Part shown: in pieces, positions 11,166 through 21,953 of the stretch
How the letters are laid out: the number at the start of each line of letters is the position of its first letter
How positions within the stretch are numbered: position 1 is the stretch's first letter
From: Vanessa cardui
Taxonomy: Eukaryota > Arthropoda > Insecta > Lepidoptera > Nymphalidae
NCBI RefSeq assembly: GCF_905220365.1
Contig: NC_061140.1
Location: 1,428,501-1,492,500, forward strand
Length of the DNA stretch: 64,000 bases
Direction: 5' to 3'
Program-made: the position numbers and the translations under genes
The notes under the pieces: model-generated
Seen by the model: only the letters and a program-made list of their open reading frames with translations
Databases searched by the model: none
What the model was told of the DNA's origin: nothing

Positions 11166-11290
11166 GTTCTGGTTTGACTGATAAGTGAGTCAGTGTAACT
11201 ACAGGTTAAAAGGACATAACATCTCTGTTCCCAAGTTTAGGGATGCATAGGCGTCATAAAGAATGTAATAATGGCTAGTGGTGGCGTCAT
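11166..11290 (+). repeat. SINE-B fragment
   Basis: The middle part is recognisable as GTTCTGGTTTGACTGATAAG, CAGTGTAACTACAGG and ACATAACATCTCTGTTCCCA. It breaks off near GCTAGTGGTGGCG. Confidence 0.6.
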
Positions 11291-11847
11291 ACCAAGTTGT
11301 ACATCAGTTACTACATCTTCCCAATCTATATTTAAAAAAAAAGTATCACTGGTACGTATCGCGGCTATGGGAACGTACTACCATGTACCCCAATTACTTC
11401 AAGCCTCAGAAAACCGTTACCTAAGCAATTATTCAAATTCCTGCCCTAGGAGCAAATCACGTTTCGAAACAGGCTAAGTCACATAAAACAGTCACTCCAT
11501 ATTTTATAGCGACAGGAATAAAAAAAAATATCACAAAGTATCCAACAGATATCTCCCCAGGCACTTTTGCGATGTCATGTCGCACATTTATCACTAAAAC
11601 GTTAGTCGCGCTACCGATTCGTACATTTACAGCATCGCTTTGTCGCGCCGGCGTTGCTTCGATTTATGTGTCGCAGCCTTTGAGAATGGATGAGACCATT
11701 TCAATATCTGTCATTTTCATAATTACCTCATAAGATTCTAAATTTGAATTTAATTATTTTTTCAAAATTCGATATTTGTTGGTAGGATTTTCTGTTTAAT
11801 TCCTATGAATGTTTGAATGAATGATTCCACCTATGGATGCTTCCTCT
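11291..11847. other. unassigned sequence with a CpG-richer patch
   Basis: Around 11540-11700 the DNA is richer in G, C and CpG (for example CTTTGTCGCGCCGGCGTTGC). No coding frame or repeat is recognised in it. Confidence 0.4.
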
Positions 11848-11955
11848 AACCCACATTGGAGCAGCGTAGTCGAATATGTTCCAAACCTTCTTCTCAAAGG
11901 GAGAGGAGAGCTTAGCCCAGCAGTGGATAAATTTACAGGCTGTTGTTGTTGTTGG
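11848..11955 (+). repeat. SINE-A 3' fragment
   Basis: This is the last third of SINE-A, from CTAACCCACATTGGAGCAGC to the TTGTTGTTGTTG tail. It directly abuts the SINE-B fragment that follows. Confidence 0.75.
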
Positions 11956-12044
11956 ATGTTTGAAAGGTAATATAGTGTGACTACAGCAGACACAAGGGAT
12001 GTATTAACATCTTAGTTCACAAAAATATTGGGGCAATGACTATA
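11956..12044 (+). repeat. SINE-B middle fragment
   Basis: GTTTGAAAGGTAATATAGTG, then GACTACAGCAGACACAAGGG and ACATCTTAGTTC, match the centre of SINE-B. The copy is cut at both ends. Confidence 0.5.
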
Positions 12045-12172
12045 TAAGTAAAAGTCCTTTCTTAGAGTTCAAGTTTGCTTCACACCAAATTTCATCAAAT
12101 TAATTAGTTTGGTCGTGAAAGAGCGACAGTCAGATAGAGTTACTTTGACATTTATAATATTAGTAGAGATAG
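12045..12172 (-). repeat. CTAGT-1 repeat, 5' part
   Basis: CTTAGAGTTCAAGTTTGCTT, GGTCGTGAAAGAGCGACAG and TTTATAATATTAGTAGAGAT are the complement of the start of CTAGT-1 as seen at 60.7 kb. The CTAGT end is absent. Confidence 0.6.
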
Positions 12173-12640
12173 GGCGGCGGTAATCATTTACAATCACGTG
12201 ATTCGTTTGTAAATTAGCTCTTCTATTTAAAAAAAAGAATCCCATATTAATAATATATTACAAACACGCGCCTTTGAATTTCAGCACGTATAGATTTTAA
12301 TTTGTCTTTAATTTGTTTTTGGGATTAATTTTAAATTTAAGTTGAATAATTTCAGATGTCATTGCCCTTATTTGAACTTTCTCCATTAGAATACATAGTA
12401 TACGTTATACTTGTAATTAGGAACAATATAGATAAACGTAAGCTACAATGTTTAAAAGCCTCGATCGAGAGTAGCATTAGTTTATCTGTTGGCATATTTG
12501 ACACTCACAGATTAAACATACAGTTCAGACAATAAGTTGAAAATTAAACCTTATTGCCAATTGCAATCAACACAAGCCTATATTTTATGATAAAAATCAT
12601 GTAACAGCCTCAAAAAATGAGTTAGTGTTGTCTTAAATTT
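12173..12640. other. unassigned AT-rich sequence
   Basis: No repeat family or frame was recognised between the CTAGT-1 fragment and the Penelope end. Confidence 0.45.
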
Positions 12641-12775
12641 TCGCGATTACACATTGAAATAAAACTAGCTATAACGGATTTGAATCGCGTATATTAATTA
12701 TTTTTAACATCCCGACGTTTCGAGCACTTTACAGCGTTACGTCGTACACGGGTAAACTCACGGGTAAAAGCGTAA
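12641..12775 (-). mobile_element. Penelope-like element terminal fragment
   Basis: Read on the minus strand, GTGCTCGAAACGTCGGGATG, then AAAAATAATTAATATACGCG and CCGTTATA match the segment downstream of the Penelope-like ORF at 51.70-51.77 kb. The coding part is missing, so only the terminal region survives. In this copy CGACGT and ACGTCG form a 6-bp stem around a 20-base loop. Confidence 0.7.
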
Positions 12776-13221
12776 AAATGCAGAAAATACTTTCTACAGT
12801 CAAGTCATGTAACATGAAGTGAACAGATATTATTGTCAGACATATTCATGATGGCAATGCACGACAACGACAAAGTGGACAGGATTATTTACCCAATACT
12901 AAATAGAGGAACACTGACAAACACCACACTTGAACCATCTTCGGAGAAACAAGGTCATCGACTTACAATGACATTGCGAGCACACGCGCTCCGAATAGCG
13001 CATCTTCCATTCTGACGACATCCTAAGCCGATGTACGTTCGCACAAGACATCTTTAGGGCATTCGTCTGTCTGAGACAATGTTCTCGGTTGAATTACTTA
13101 ACTCCTCGGCGATGCTGTTACTTGCAGTAGATTCAACAAGCATATATCCATTTTGAATATAGCAACTATACATACTTATGTGTAAGTGAGGTCAAAATTA
13201 AGTGATGTCGAAGATTAAATA
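12776..13221. other. unassigned sequence
   Basis: It lies between the Penelope end and a SINE-C and is somewhat richer in C than average. The 60-codon frame at 12833-13015 has no recognisable feature. This could be further Penelope-flanking sequence. Confidence 0.35.
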
Positions 13222-13421
13222 TTGGACAACATCACATAAATTACTGATCCGCAAGAGAAGAGCTAAAGCACTTGTGTTATGGAAAAGAAGTACCGATGGT
13301 ACCACAAACACCCAAACCAATGAACTTTTCTATATCGACTCGGCTGGGAATCGAACCCGGGACCTCGGAGTGGCCTACCCATGAAAACCGGTGTCCACAC
13401 TACTAGACCACGGTCGTCGAA
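13222..13421 (-). mobile_element. SINE-C copy
   Basis: It is full length on the minus strand. The head has a B box written as GGTTCGATTCCC (plus strand GGGAATCGAACC) and ends at CCACGGTCGTCG. The 3' side reads GATGTTGTCCAATATTTAAT. Confidence 0.88.
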
Positions 13422-14324
13422 GATGAGTATAAATATTTCAAACTTTTCCTACTGTATGTAAAGGTTTCATTCATAATAAAGTTACATACGTGAATTCAGA
13501 TTCGATTCCAGTTTTGTCAATAGCATTGATAATTTAGAAGGCTTAAAACATTGTGTAAGATATGTCAGCCATATTATGAGGTAACTAAGAAATTTCAGAA
13601 TTCTTTTCTTTCAGCGTTTCATAATTTTGTCACGCGAATTTATTTTTACTAAGCTCGGAGCGTTGAGAAGAATTACTTTAATGAATCCTCGTTAGTCAAG
13701 AACTTTCTTACGGGTTCTCATAAATTATACGAGCACAGAACACGTATAATGTTATATTAAAAGGATTTTTGAACTCGGGAAGGAAATTTTAGTTCGCTTA
13801 AATTTTAAACGAATATTTCCCTTCAAACCAAAAATTAATTCGGAAGCGGTGATAAAAGACTTTAAATAAAGATCACTTAAATATTAATTAGGGAGTCTAA
13901 GCAGCTCGCATTTTTGGTTTTATCCTCAAGTGTTCAAGTGTGGAAGGATTGATCTTATTCCTTACACCAATTTGCATCTGCGTCTTCTCCTGCGATGATG
14001 GGACGGGTATATTAGTACCAGGATATGCCATTCCTAATTTCATTCAGATCCATTCAGTCGATCTGGTGTGCACAAACATTTCACCACCAATCCAAACTTT
14101 CGCATTTCTAATTCTAGCAAGATTAAATACTCTACTGCAGATTGGAAGATTTTCAGACAGCGGAGCTTCATTTGATAGAACGAATTCCTATCAGTACTTT
14201 GTTTTAATACAAATTAACTGAATAGAAAAATAAGTGGATTAAAATCCAAAATCTTCGCCTCATAAGTTCTTTACTTGTTGAACCATCTCAATTTAAAAAT
14301 GTAATATGTATTATATTTTTGGTG
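13422..14324. other. unassigned AT-rich sequence
   Basis: A 93-codon frame at 13940-14221 shows no family signature. No repeat was recognised on either strand. Confidence 0.45.
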
Positions 14325-14480
14325 AAAGGGTTTTGCACATGGCCGTTCAGGTACACCCACTTATATTATACGGTATAGGAAAAGGTTAAGAGAGTCAGTG
14401 TAACTACAGGCACAAAGGACATAATATCTTAATAAGCTAATTTCTTACTACCATTGACCATTGTGACCACTAATTTATAA
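14325..14480 (+). repeat. SINE-B copy, decayed
   Basis: AAGGGTTTTGCACATGGCCG, CAGTGTAACTACAGGCACAA, GGACATAATATCTTA and CCATTGACCATTGTGACCAC keep SINE-B order, with internal deletions. Confidence 0.65.
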
Positions 14481-15148
14481 TTTCGTTTCAAGCATTATGT
14501 TTAAAATATAGCATCGTTAATTAAACCTTGTAAGGCATAAAATAAATCAAGTTAACCATCTTGTGTTCTTACAAGCTTATATTCAAACTTCGTAATTTGA
14601 ACTAATCTAACTTTGTTCTTTGGAGATTTCAATAGGTATTTCCAAACCAACAAAAAAAAATCTGCAAGCTGAGACAGAAGATGTAAATTTTATTAGCACT
14701 AAGTAAATTAGCAACAGTATTAATTGTAGTCGACTTAAGTCTAGAATCACGTACATACAATTTAATTTGAAGAAACAGTCGACAAACTCAGCATTGATCC
14801 CCAAAGTTACTCTTCAAGTGGGAATCCTTACACATTGGATTACAACTTTGTAATGACGTTTGAAAAACTTCTAAGTAATTCCGTAAACTTTGATTAGACA
14901 GCCGACGCAAAGAAAATATTATGTAAGAACATATTATATTGGCGTTCACTTGTGACGTCATTATGTGGAAATCGTTATTGGAAGGCTTTTCATTTGTGTG
15001 CTCATTTTCCAATAACGCGGAAACATTTCAACTATGCGTACAAAGTTTATATGTTGCTGGGGTTTAGCTTAACCCTATTACATTTTGAATTGAATTGAGA
15101 GGGAGAACAATTTACTTTATATTCGATTATAATAATCTGTTTCTAATC
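14481..15148. other. unassigned sequence
   Basis: It includes two small minus-strand frames (65 and 74 codons) with no recognisable content. No repeat family was seen. Confidence 0.45.
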
Positions 15149-15381
15149 ATGACATAGTATAAAACAAAGTTGCTTACCGCTGTCTGCCCCTATGTGTGCT
15201 TAGATCTTTAAAATTACACAACGGATTTTGATGCGGACTTTTTGTAGATAGAGTGCTTCGAATGAGACGTTTTTTGTATAATATATGGATAACATAGGAT
15301 ATAAACACATTTCTTTTGGACATTCTGAAAAATATTTAGTAACAGTAATGCACCCATGCGAAGCCGGGGCAGATTGCTAGT
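15149..15381 (+). repeat. CTAGT-3 repeat with its 3' end
   Basis: From ATAGTATAAAACAAAGTTGC through ACACAACGGATTTTGATGCG to ATGCGAAGCCGGGGCAGATT and CTAGT at 15377-15381. This is the best-preserved 3' end of this family in the window. A GC-rich stretch a few bases before CTAG fits a Helitron-like terminus, but this is an inference. Confidence 0.7.
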
Positions 15382-16095
15382 TAATTCTAATTGTAAAAAA
15401 AATTATATTTTTTATAAAAGTATACAGGATAACTAATTTACTATAGTTCATAAAAAACATATATAATATGATACAACCATATAGTGAGACTATCTGTAAA
15501 CAGTGGAACAGTTGGAATGATAATTTTGAAATGTAACTTTTGTATCCACTATTGGTTGTTCTATTGAAAATAAAATAAAATAAACCTACTAATTTGAAGA
15601 CGAATACTATTAGTACGTACTTAAAGTAAACAAATAACTAATTCAATAAAAATTTCCGGATAAAACCACCAACAAAACCAACGAGATGAAAAAGAGATTT
15701 AAAAAGAGAATAAAACTTTTCAATAGAACAAACTTCCACAATATCTAAGAAGACTTAGATGATGTAAGGTGTTTCAATTGTTTTTAACAATTACCAGAGT
15801 TTCAAAGAGCTATTGTTAAAGTTTTCAATGATATCTATAACAAAAGAGGCGATGCGATAATCGCAATTAATGGCTTTGACACTTAAAACGATCCTGAAAG
15901 ATTTACTTTAGCGAGCGTGCCAAATAATTGTTGAGACGGTTAAGATTATCGTCATTATTACGCTTAATAATTTATTTAAACTTCATCTTATATAGCGGTT
16001 AAATTTATAATAGAAGGTGGTTAGATGGTTTTGAATGATTTTCGATATAGAACATATTTAACTCATTTCACTATATGTTGAAATTATTTTTATGT
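15382..16095. other. unassigned AT-rich sequence
   Basis: No repeat or coding signal was recognised. Several A-rich blocks lie near 15560-15720. Confidence 0.45.
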
Positions 16096-16260
16096 TATAA
16101 GGGGCAAATGAGCAGGAGGCTTATCTGATGGAAAGTGTTTACTACCTATGGACATCTGCAACACCGGGGGGCTTGCAGGTGCGTTACCGGCCTTTAAATG
16201 AGTAAGCTCTTCTCTTGATGGTTCCTAGGTCGTGTCAAAATTATTGAAGCCTTTGACGAT
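16096..16260 (-). mobile_element. 3' tail of the jockey-type LINE, decayed
   Basis: Plus-strand words AAATGAGCAGGAGGCTTATC, TGATGGAAAGTG, ACATCTGCAACACC and GGCTTGCAGGTGCGTTACCG match the 3' end of the LINE at 24.1 kb. Beyond about 16240 the match fades. Confidence 0.8.
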
Positions 16261-16846
16261 TCAAGAGCTACCATAAATTCAGAATGTTGAATCTATTGGA
16301 AAGAACACCGGTGCGTACTGAGGAAGCATCGTTAGTTATTCTTTTGAAAATAGAGGAAAAGGGTGAACTTTTGTTCTAACTACATAACTCACAGATCACT
16401 TCAACTACATATATTTCAAAATTTCTAGAGAGATCTGATACATTTTGGCCTGTTTTATATATTTTTATAAATAAACCCATAATCTAAAGGATAGCATTAA
16501 TTCTTTGATAATATTATTAATATAATTTACTGACTTCATATTAATTTGATGTTTGTATATTATTCATCGTGTGTTCAGAGATAACCAAAAAGTTTGTACC
16601 TTAAATAAATCACACCGTATATATACAACAACACTCAAGAAGAGAGCATTTGTCTACTATAATAAATGTATGCATGTACATTGCACATGATACATTTATT
16701 ATGCACAAACATAAACTATCTAATATACTAAATGTTGAATAACATGCTGTATATGGATTTGAGGAATTGATGAGGAATTGATGATTGAATTGTTTAGTAA
16801 ATTCAAATCGTTTGTAAAAAATACATTGATAGAAAAAGCATATTAT
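16261..16846. other. unassigned AT-rich sequence
   Basis: No recognised repeat. A small tandem duplication, TTGATGAGGAATTGATGA, lies near 16764-16785. Confidence 0.45.
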
Positions 16847-17122
16847 TCGATACAAGATTTTGTAGATGATAAAAAAGCGTGGAGTTAATACCTGTTGACT
16901 TCCAAGCAGGATACATTAATTGAAATAATTGTATTTAATTAACATGACGTTGTATTTTTTAAATGTTAAAAAAGAGTAACTACTGAGTTTCTTGCCGGTT
17001 CTTCTCGGTAGAATCTACTTTCCGAACCGATGGTAGCTTCACTTAATTGTAAAATGACGATTCAAAAGTGCTTATAAAAGCCTACTTGAATAAAATTTAT
17101 TTTGATTTTGATTTTGATAAAA
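16847..17122 (+). mobile_element. CR1-like LINE 3' end, 5'-truncated
   Basis: It is nearly the same as 9267-9540, starting TATTCGATACAAGATTTTGT and ending in TTTTGATTTTGATTTTGATA. The two copies begin within about 10 bases of each other, so they may share a preferred truncation point or be a short non-autonomous family. Confidence 0.65.
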
Positions 17123-17250
17123 ATAATGAAAGTTGTATGTCATACATTTTGAATATTTAAGTCAAAGTCATTGATTTGCTTGGTAGATGGACATCTCATC
17201 ATGTCTGAAAAAGTATGATTATATTTGACATGGTTCAATAAAATCTGGTA

Positions 17251-17511
17251 CAGTCAGGTATGAAAAGGTTCGTCACCTTAAGATCTATTTTCGCGTGCTC
17301 GGTATGAGCGATAATCTGTTTTACCGATCGAGAATGACATATTGCGTCGCAATGTCATTATAAGTCACGACTAGCAAAGAGTACTACATATGTGAGTTTA
17401 ATTTTATACGCAATTGTCTGTTTAGTGCTTTAGATTCAAAAGGTACTAAGAGTTTAAGACTTGATTAAGAAATGAATTTGAAAACTGACGAAGGTTTTCT
17501 TACTCTGACTG
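17251..17511. mobile_element. mariner-type MITE, long copy
   Basis: The element starts CAGTCAGGTATGAAAAGGTT and ends AAGGTTTTCTTACTCTGACTG, flanked by TA on both sides (17249-17250 and 17512-17513). The ends are inverted repeats of about 25 bases with a few mismatches. A TA duplication plus such ends points to the Tc1/mariner group. No transposase frame is inside, so it is non-autonomous. It carries about 65 bases absent from the copy at 30349. Confidence 0.8.
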
Positions 17512-17603
17512 TACTTTTTAGCATAATGAATTCAATTATATAGAAAATATTTCCAAAAGGAACATCTTTATTAACATAAGAATTAACAACATTAAATGCT
17601 TAA

Positions 17604-17620
17604 ATATATATATATATATA
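17604..17620. repeat. TA microsatellite
   Basis: A pure (AT)n run of about 17 bases lies in an AT-rich spacer. Confidence 0.8.
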
Positions 17621-17636
17621 CAAATATGAACTACAA

Positions 17637-17840
17637 CTAGTTACTGCATAAATCTTGACCGCGTGGAATGGTGGCAAGAATGCTAGCAGCATTTCCCCGT
17701 TGAATCGCAATTCCGATCCTCTGGGCAAAAAACGAACCAGCCCTCCTGTCACCAGTGGAGGCAATGAGGCGAGGTGTTATACTTTTGATGAAGCTTTTTG
17801 CACCACTACTCCAAGGGCCAATTTCCAAATAGTATTTAGA
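17637..17840 (-). pseudogene. fragment of an unidentified repeated protein, perhaps retroelement-derived
   Basis: A minus-strand frame of about 65 codons ends at a stop at 17637-17639. It reads GPWSSGAKSFIKSI near the start, then TGDRRAGSFFAQRI and AIQRGNAASIL. The second half has the look of a conserved block (AQRI followed by AIQRGNAA) that I associate with proteins repeated in arthropod genomes, but I cannot name the family with confidence. The GC content is higher than in the flanks. The true start is unknown because the frame opens without a clear initiation site. Confidence 0.35.
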
Positions 17841-17870
17841 TTAATTGGTGTTTGTTTGGTTATTTTTTAA

Positions 17871-19009
17871 AGCATTCCATTTTCGAACTGTGGTTAGTTT
17901 AAATCCCTGAAAATAAGGAGCACAGAGGACGCTTGCACACCAATTGTATCTCATGGTTTCAAAATATTTGTAACGAGGTCAGGTTGACAACCAGAGGACC
18001 CAAAACAGAATGTAAGTATAAGTCACAGCAGAAAAAGAATATATTTTGGATTGATTGTTTTTTTTTCATGTGCAATCAAAAATAATTCGAACCATAAAAG
18101 GATCGTGTAATAAAATTCTCGGATCAAATAATTCCTATAAAATTGATGGCTTATTCGGGAATAGTCGAAAGACTAAGTTTTCGTTTCAGCCAAATTGGAC
18201 CGACGCACAGAAGCTATACCGTTTTTATGGCATTACGATGAACGGGGTCTGTCGAAGACGAAATAATGAAGGTAGTCTTGTTTTTGTTGAAGGAATATAA
18301 CTAGGTCTTGCTTTTCAAAGACGAGAAAGGCATCTAATAAAATGTTAATAAGCTCTGACGTCAAAGTCGTATTACACGAAATGTTTAAGGTAAAGCTTTC
18401 ACGTGAACCTGATATCAAATATGGTATTATTTTCGAGAAAATGTTACATATTTTGTACAAGAATTTTAAGAACAATTATCTTTATACAAAGGTTGGAATT
18501 TTCGATCTCAAATAAATATTTTGAATTCAATAAATATTCCCATTTCACTGCGATGGCGATGATATCTCTTAAATTTAATCGTCATTAAATAACAAATAAA
18601 TAATTAGAAATATACAAAGAAAAACTCCTTCTTCATTTAATTTAAAAAATCACTGCTAAAGATAAATGACTAATATTTCTACAAGCAATAACATTTCCAT
18701 AAAAGTTATAACAGTTAGTGATCACATCAAATAACATGGTATCAATCCTAACTACATCGACAAAAAAGGTCTTATAAATAAAAAGCGCTATCATATAAAC
18801 CACGCAAACGCAAAAAATCCTACAGATAAGATAGTGTTGATCGAGAACAAAAAAAAAATTAAAGAGAAAAATTTCTTCCAATTCGGTGTTAAAAGGGTAC
18901 CAATAAATCTCTCAACGAGTTGTCCTGCAATGACATTATTCTGTTACTTCGATATTTTTTATCTGTAGATTTTTTTATCTGTGCTAAAATACCGGTCGGA
19001 GGCGGTTAC
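17871..19009. other. unassigned sequence
   Basis: Several overlapping frames of 60-81 codons on both strands between 18055 and 18590 have no recognisable content. An exon-like tract CGTTTCAG at about 18181-18188 precedes 50 bases of higher GC, without further support. Confidence 0.4.
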
Positions 19010-19042
19010 CGCCGCCATGTTGTGTGAAAAAGGCGCCATGGA
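19008..19042. promoter_or_regulatory. YY1/Pho-like motif in a GC-rich patch
   Basis: GCCGCCATGTTG (19010-19021) is the reverse complement form of the YY1/Pho consensus, and GGCGCCATGG follows about 12 bases later. Together with preceding GGAGGCGGTTACC this is a small CpG-rich island. No gene was found beside it. Confidence 0.3.
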
Positions 19043-19299
19043 ACTTGATGTACTTTTTATGCCAGGTTTTATATCGTTTGTCTCCATTTCATTGTTTTGC
19101 GAAGAATATAGAATTTTATGTTAAGTTTGATGGAAAGCGTTTTTGTTTATGAATAAATATTAAATAGAAGACTTGAATAAAAAACAAAATAGTTTCCGAT
19201 TTTCCGAATAGATGGAATCAGACGTAAAAATTATTACGAACTATCTGTGGCATTACTCGCGTAAAAAGGATAAATTTCGCATACATCACTACATCGCCA

Positions 19300-19458
19300 C
19301 TGAAGTTCACTCCCTCGACGGGGTTAATATAAAAAAGTAGCCTATCTTCTTTGCCGATTTTCAAATTTTCGCCATACTAAATTTCATCCAAATCAGTTTA
19401 GCGATTTAAGCCTGAAGAAGCAACAAAGATACTTTCGCATTTATAATTTAGTATAGGT
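19300..19458 (-). repeat. CTAGT-1-like repeat, diverged
   Basis: AAAAAAGTAGCCTATCTTCT, CTAAATTTCATCCAAATCAG, TTTAGCGATTTAAG and TTTCGCATTTATAA follow the CTAGT-1 order on the minus strand. The GC-rich end is degraded to CCTCGACGGGG. Confidence 0.55.
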
Positions 19459-19964
19459 ACCATTTAAAAAAAAAAACTAACTCACTTACTAGACCAGCAG
19501 AATTCTTAGCCAGTAATTTCACCGTAAGGGAGTAACTCTTAACAAAAACATGATAATAAAACTGCAATGTAAACGGACATGTAGTCCCAATTTATCTTGT
19601 CAACGCGACCCAAAAGTTGCTTAGCGTTAAATTGAAAAACAATTCACCCCATTTCATGGTACGTCGGACTACACTTAATCGGCGACTCGTTATACCTACG
19701 TCAAATGAAAACTCCGTAATACGTCAACTAAACACGGCTTTCATCGAGTTATCTTCCAATTTAGCCCTAGGAACTTTTCGACGTCCGATTTGAACTCAAT
19801 TTTCTGAACTAATAGAGGAAAATGACCGCGTAAACGCTCTAATTAGAATTATACGGCTCAGTGATACTGTATGACTTATTTGAGCGGCGTATTCATTGGC
19901 ATATATTTCAATATATCGTGATTAAAAAATCGTAATGATCAACGGTACAGATATATTAATAAAT
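19459..19964. other. unassigned sequence
   Basis: No repeat family is recognised. Base composition is more even than in the neighbouring AT-rich spacers. Confidence 0.4.
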
Positions 19965-20062
19965 AACGACGATCTGCTTAGTCGAGTAGAGAGTACATCG
20001 GTTTTTATGGGTACGCTCTGATGTCCCGGGTTCGATTCCCTGCCGAGTCAATGTTACCTTTA
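19965..20062 (+). repeat. SINE-C head fragment
   Basis: The tRNA-like head is present with B box GGTTCGATTCCC and is cut shortly after CCGAGTCAATG. It is paired with an inverted head fragment at 20133-20178. Confidence 0.7.
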
Positions 20063-20132
20063 TCTTTCATATAGCAGCTCTTAAAAGGGAAAATATACTA
20101 TGAAGTAAATCATACCCTTGTAGTAATCATAA

Positions 20133-20178
20133 TAATGAAAACCGGTGTACACGCCACTCGACCACGGAGATCGTCAAT
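20133..20178 (-). repeat. SINE-C head fragment, inverted
   Basis: AATGAAAACCGGTGTACACG and CACTCGACCACGGAGATCGTC are the first 45 or so bases of the SINE-C head in reverse orientation. With 19965-20062 it could form a stem of about 40 bp around a 120-base loop. Confidence 0.75.
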
Positions 20179-20556
20179 CTATATCTTTATCTTTTTATTT
20201 AAATGTCTGTTAATAATACAGGACAGGACGAATTATCACTATTTTTTTTAATTTCAATATTAAGAAAAAATCATGCAATTGTTTTTTACAAGAAATAATT
20301 TGATTTCCTTACCAAAAGTAATCTCTAAATTACAATTAAATAGATTTTTGAAAATTAAATAAGTGCAATGACTTTCATTAAGAATGTTTCCAGACTAAAT
20401 ATACAATACGTACAGTTCGAACAAACATACAAGATACGTATTCGAACTTATGAAATAAAGTTTAATTACTATTTTCTATTGCATAATATTTGTCAAAGGT
20501 TATTAAGAAAATAAATTAAAAGTTAGTTAGTGTAAATTAAGGCATATTAATTATTT
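20179..20556. other. unassigned AT-rich sequence
   Basis: No repeat or frame was recognised. Confidence 0.45.
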
Positions 20557-20690
20557 ACTAGCTGTGCCTTCGACTTCGGGCCTAAGTTATTCCTTATTAC
20601 ATCAGCTATATGTCAGTGAAAGTCCCGTCAAAATCGGTCCAGCGGTTCCACAGATTAGCCGAAACAAACAAAATAAAAAAATGACAGATC
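20557..20690 (-). repeat. CTAGT-2 repeat, 3' part
   Basis: Starting at ACTAGCTGTGCCTTCGACTT, then CAGTGAAAGTCCCGTCAAAA and TCGGTCCAGCGGTTCCA. These match the copies at 54.7 and 61.3 kb. The 5' half is missing. Confidence 0.7.
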
Positions 20691-21124
20691 ACTTCTTCTA
20701 GAACGTATAAAACAGCGTTACTAAAATGAATATTTTTATAACAAAATTTAAAGTCAATATTTAACTTTCTTTCCCCTAAGCTTTATTACCGTAACGTGTA
20801 TGGAATAATGTCAATATAAATTTTAATTAATTCATACGCAAATTAAATAGATGTATCAGAAAAGGAAGCAACCTTTTCATCGCAAAAACGTCACATCGCT
20901 TGTTTCTAATGAATATTATATTATTACTTTCCACAGGCACTTACAACTTTTTTGTTTCGTCTCAACCTAACATGATATTCCGGACTATGACGATAAAAAG
21001 AAGAAATTATTTTATTATGAAATCCGATCCATTCCACTTACTGAAGCTTGAATGAACAATTATTCTATATAATATTTATGCGATCTACAAAAAAGGATAC
21101 GAATCTTGTTTTTTTATATTAACA
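20691..21124. other. unassigned AT-rich sequence
   Basis: No recognised repeat; a spacer before the decayed LINE end. Confidence 0.4.
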
Positions 21125-21545
21125 ATGATAAATCATAATCATCCTCCTGCCCTTATCCCAATTTTATTTGGGGTCGGCGCAGCATGTCTTCTCCTTCTAT
21201 ACTTCTCTGTCAGACGTCATCTCACAAGTAACATCCTTTCTAACCATATCCTCTTTCACACAATCCATCCCTCGTTTCATTGGTCATCCTCTACCACTAT
21301 GTCCATCCACATCCATGCTCAAGGCTTTCCTCACAATATGTTTCTCATTCCTCCGCATTACCTGCTTATACCATGATAGCCGCCTTCCACATAACTTCTC
21401 GGCTATCGGTGTCACTTTCAAACTTCCTCTTATGTACTCATTCCTTACTCTATCCATTCACATAACACCATACATTCCTTCTCAGCATTCTCATCTCCGC
21501 AACATGCAATTTGCAATTGTCTTTCAGTCATCCCTTTTGTAGCCT
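21125..21545 (-). pseudogene. C-terminal end of an RTE-like LINE reverse transcriptase, decayed
   Basis: Translated on the minus strand the remnant shows AEMRMLRRNVW, then after a frameshift VRNEYIRGSLKV, RRLSWY, VMRRNEKHIVRKALSMDVDG, DCVKEDM and CEMTSDREV, stop, KEKTCCADPK with the normal stop at 21164-21166. This is the region after the polymerase core of RTE-like LINEs that are common in Lepidoptera. It carries at least one frameshift and internal stops. The copy at 44150-44560 is the same family on the opposite strand and shares the TCEMTSDREV and KTCCAD words. Confidence 0.8.
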
Positions 21546-21669
21546 AACAATTATACATACATATATTATGTAAATTTAATAGGGTATAAATTATAGTATC
21601 ATTTTCTTTATTAATAAATTGCAACCTTTCGAAACCGGAGTGGAGCGCTGGTTGATTATATTCCAATAA

Positions 21670-21740
21670 GAGCAAAACTAGCTCAGTGGTTAGAAAATAT
21701 AAACAAAAGACTGTGAGCTTAACTCGAACTGGATTCAATG
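21670..21740 (+). repeat. tRNA-like relic
   Basis: TAGCTCAGTGG (21677-21687) is a perfect A-box, and about 45 bases on TTAACTCGAACTGG resembles a weak B-box. The arms do not pair as a tRNA, so it is most likely a decayed SINE head. Confidence 0.35.
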
Positions 21741-21779
21741 ATTGTATTAATTTTCATTACATTGATTATTTATTTAAAA

Positions 21780-21953
21780 ACTAGTAGCTACCCGGGGCTT
21801 CTCTCGCGATTGAGGGCGTTGGTTGTCATGTTTTAGGCAAAAGTAGCCTATGACTTTTCTTGATAGTTCAAGTTTGTTTCATACCAAATTTAAAATTCGG
21901 TTTAGCGGTTTGGTGGTGAAAGAGCGACAGATAGACAGATTTACTTTCACATG
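21780..21953 (-). repeat. CTAGT-1 repeat, nearly complete
   Basis: It begins at ACTAGTAGCTACCCGGGGCT (the 3' end in element sense). It continues with AAAAGTAGCCTATGACTTTT, TTAGCGGTTTGGTGGTGAAA, GAGCGACAGATAGACAGA and TTACTTTCACAT. Confidence 0.75.

Noticed and set aside
12700..12760. A hammerhead ribozyme in the Penelope-like terminal region (CGAAACGTC after CTGTAAAG).
   Set aside because: Some Penelope-like elements do carry hammerheads, but the core CUGANGA is not present here (CTGTAAA and CTGCAAA at the two loci) and no third stem can be formed. A covariance search with the hammerhead models would settle it.
21125..21545. Plus-strand proteins of 83 and 124 codons.
   Set aside because: They are shadows of the minus-strand RTE-like pseudogene, whose conserved words read only on the other strand.
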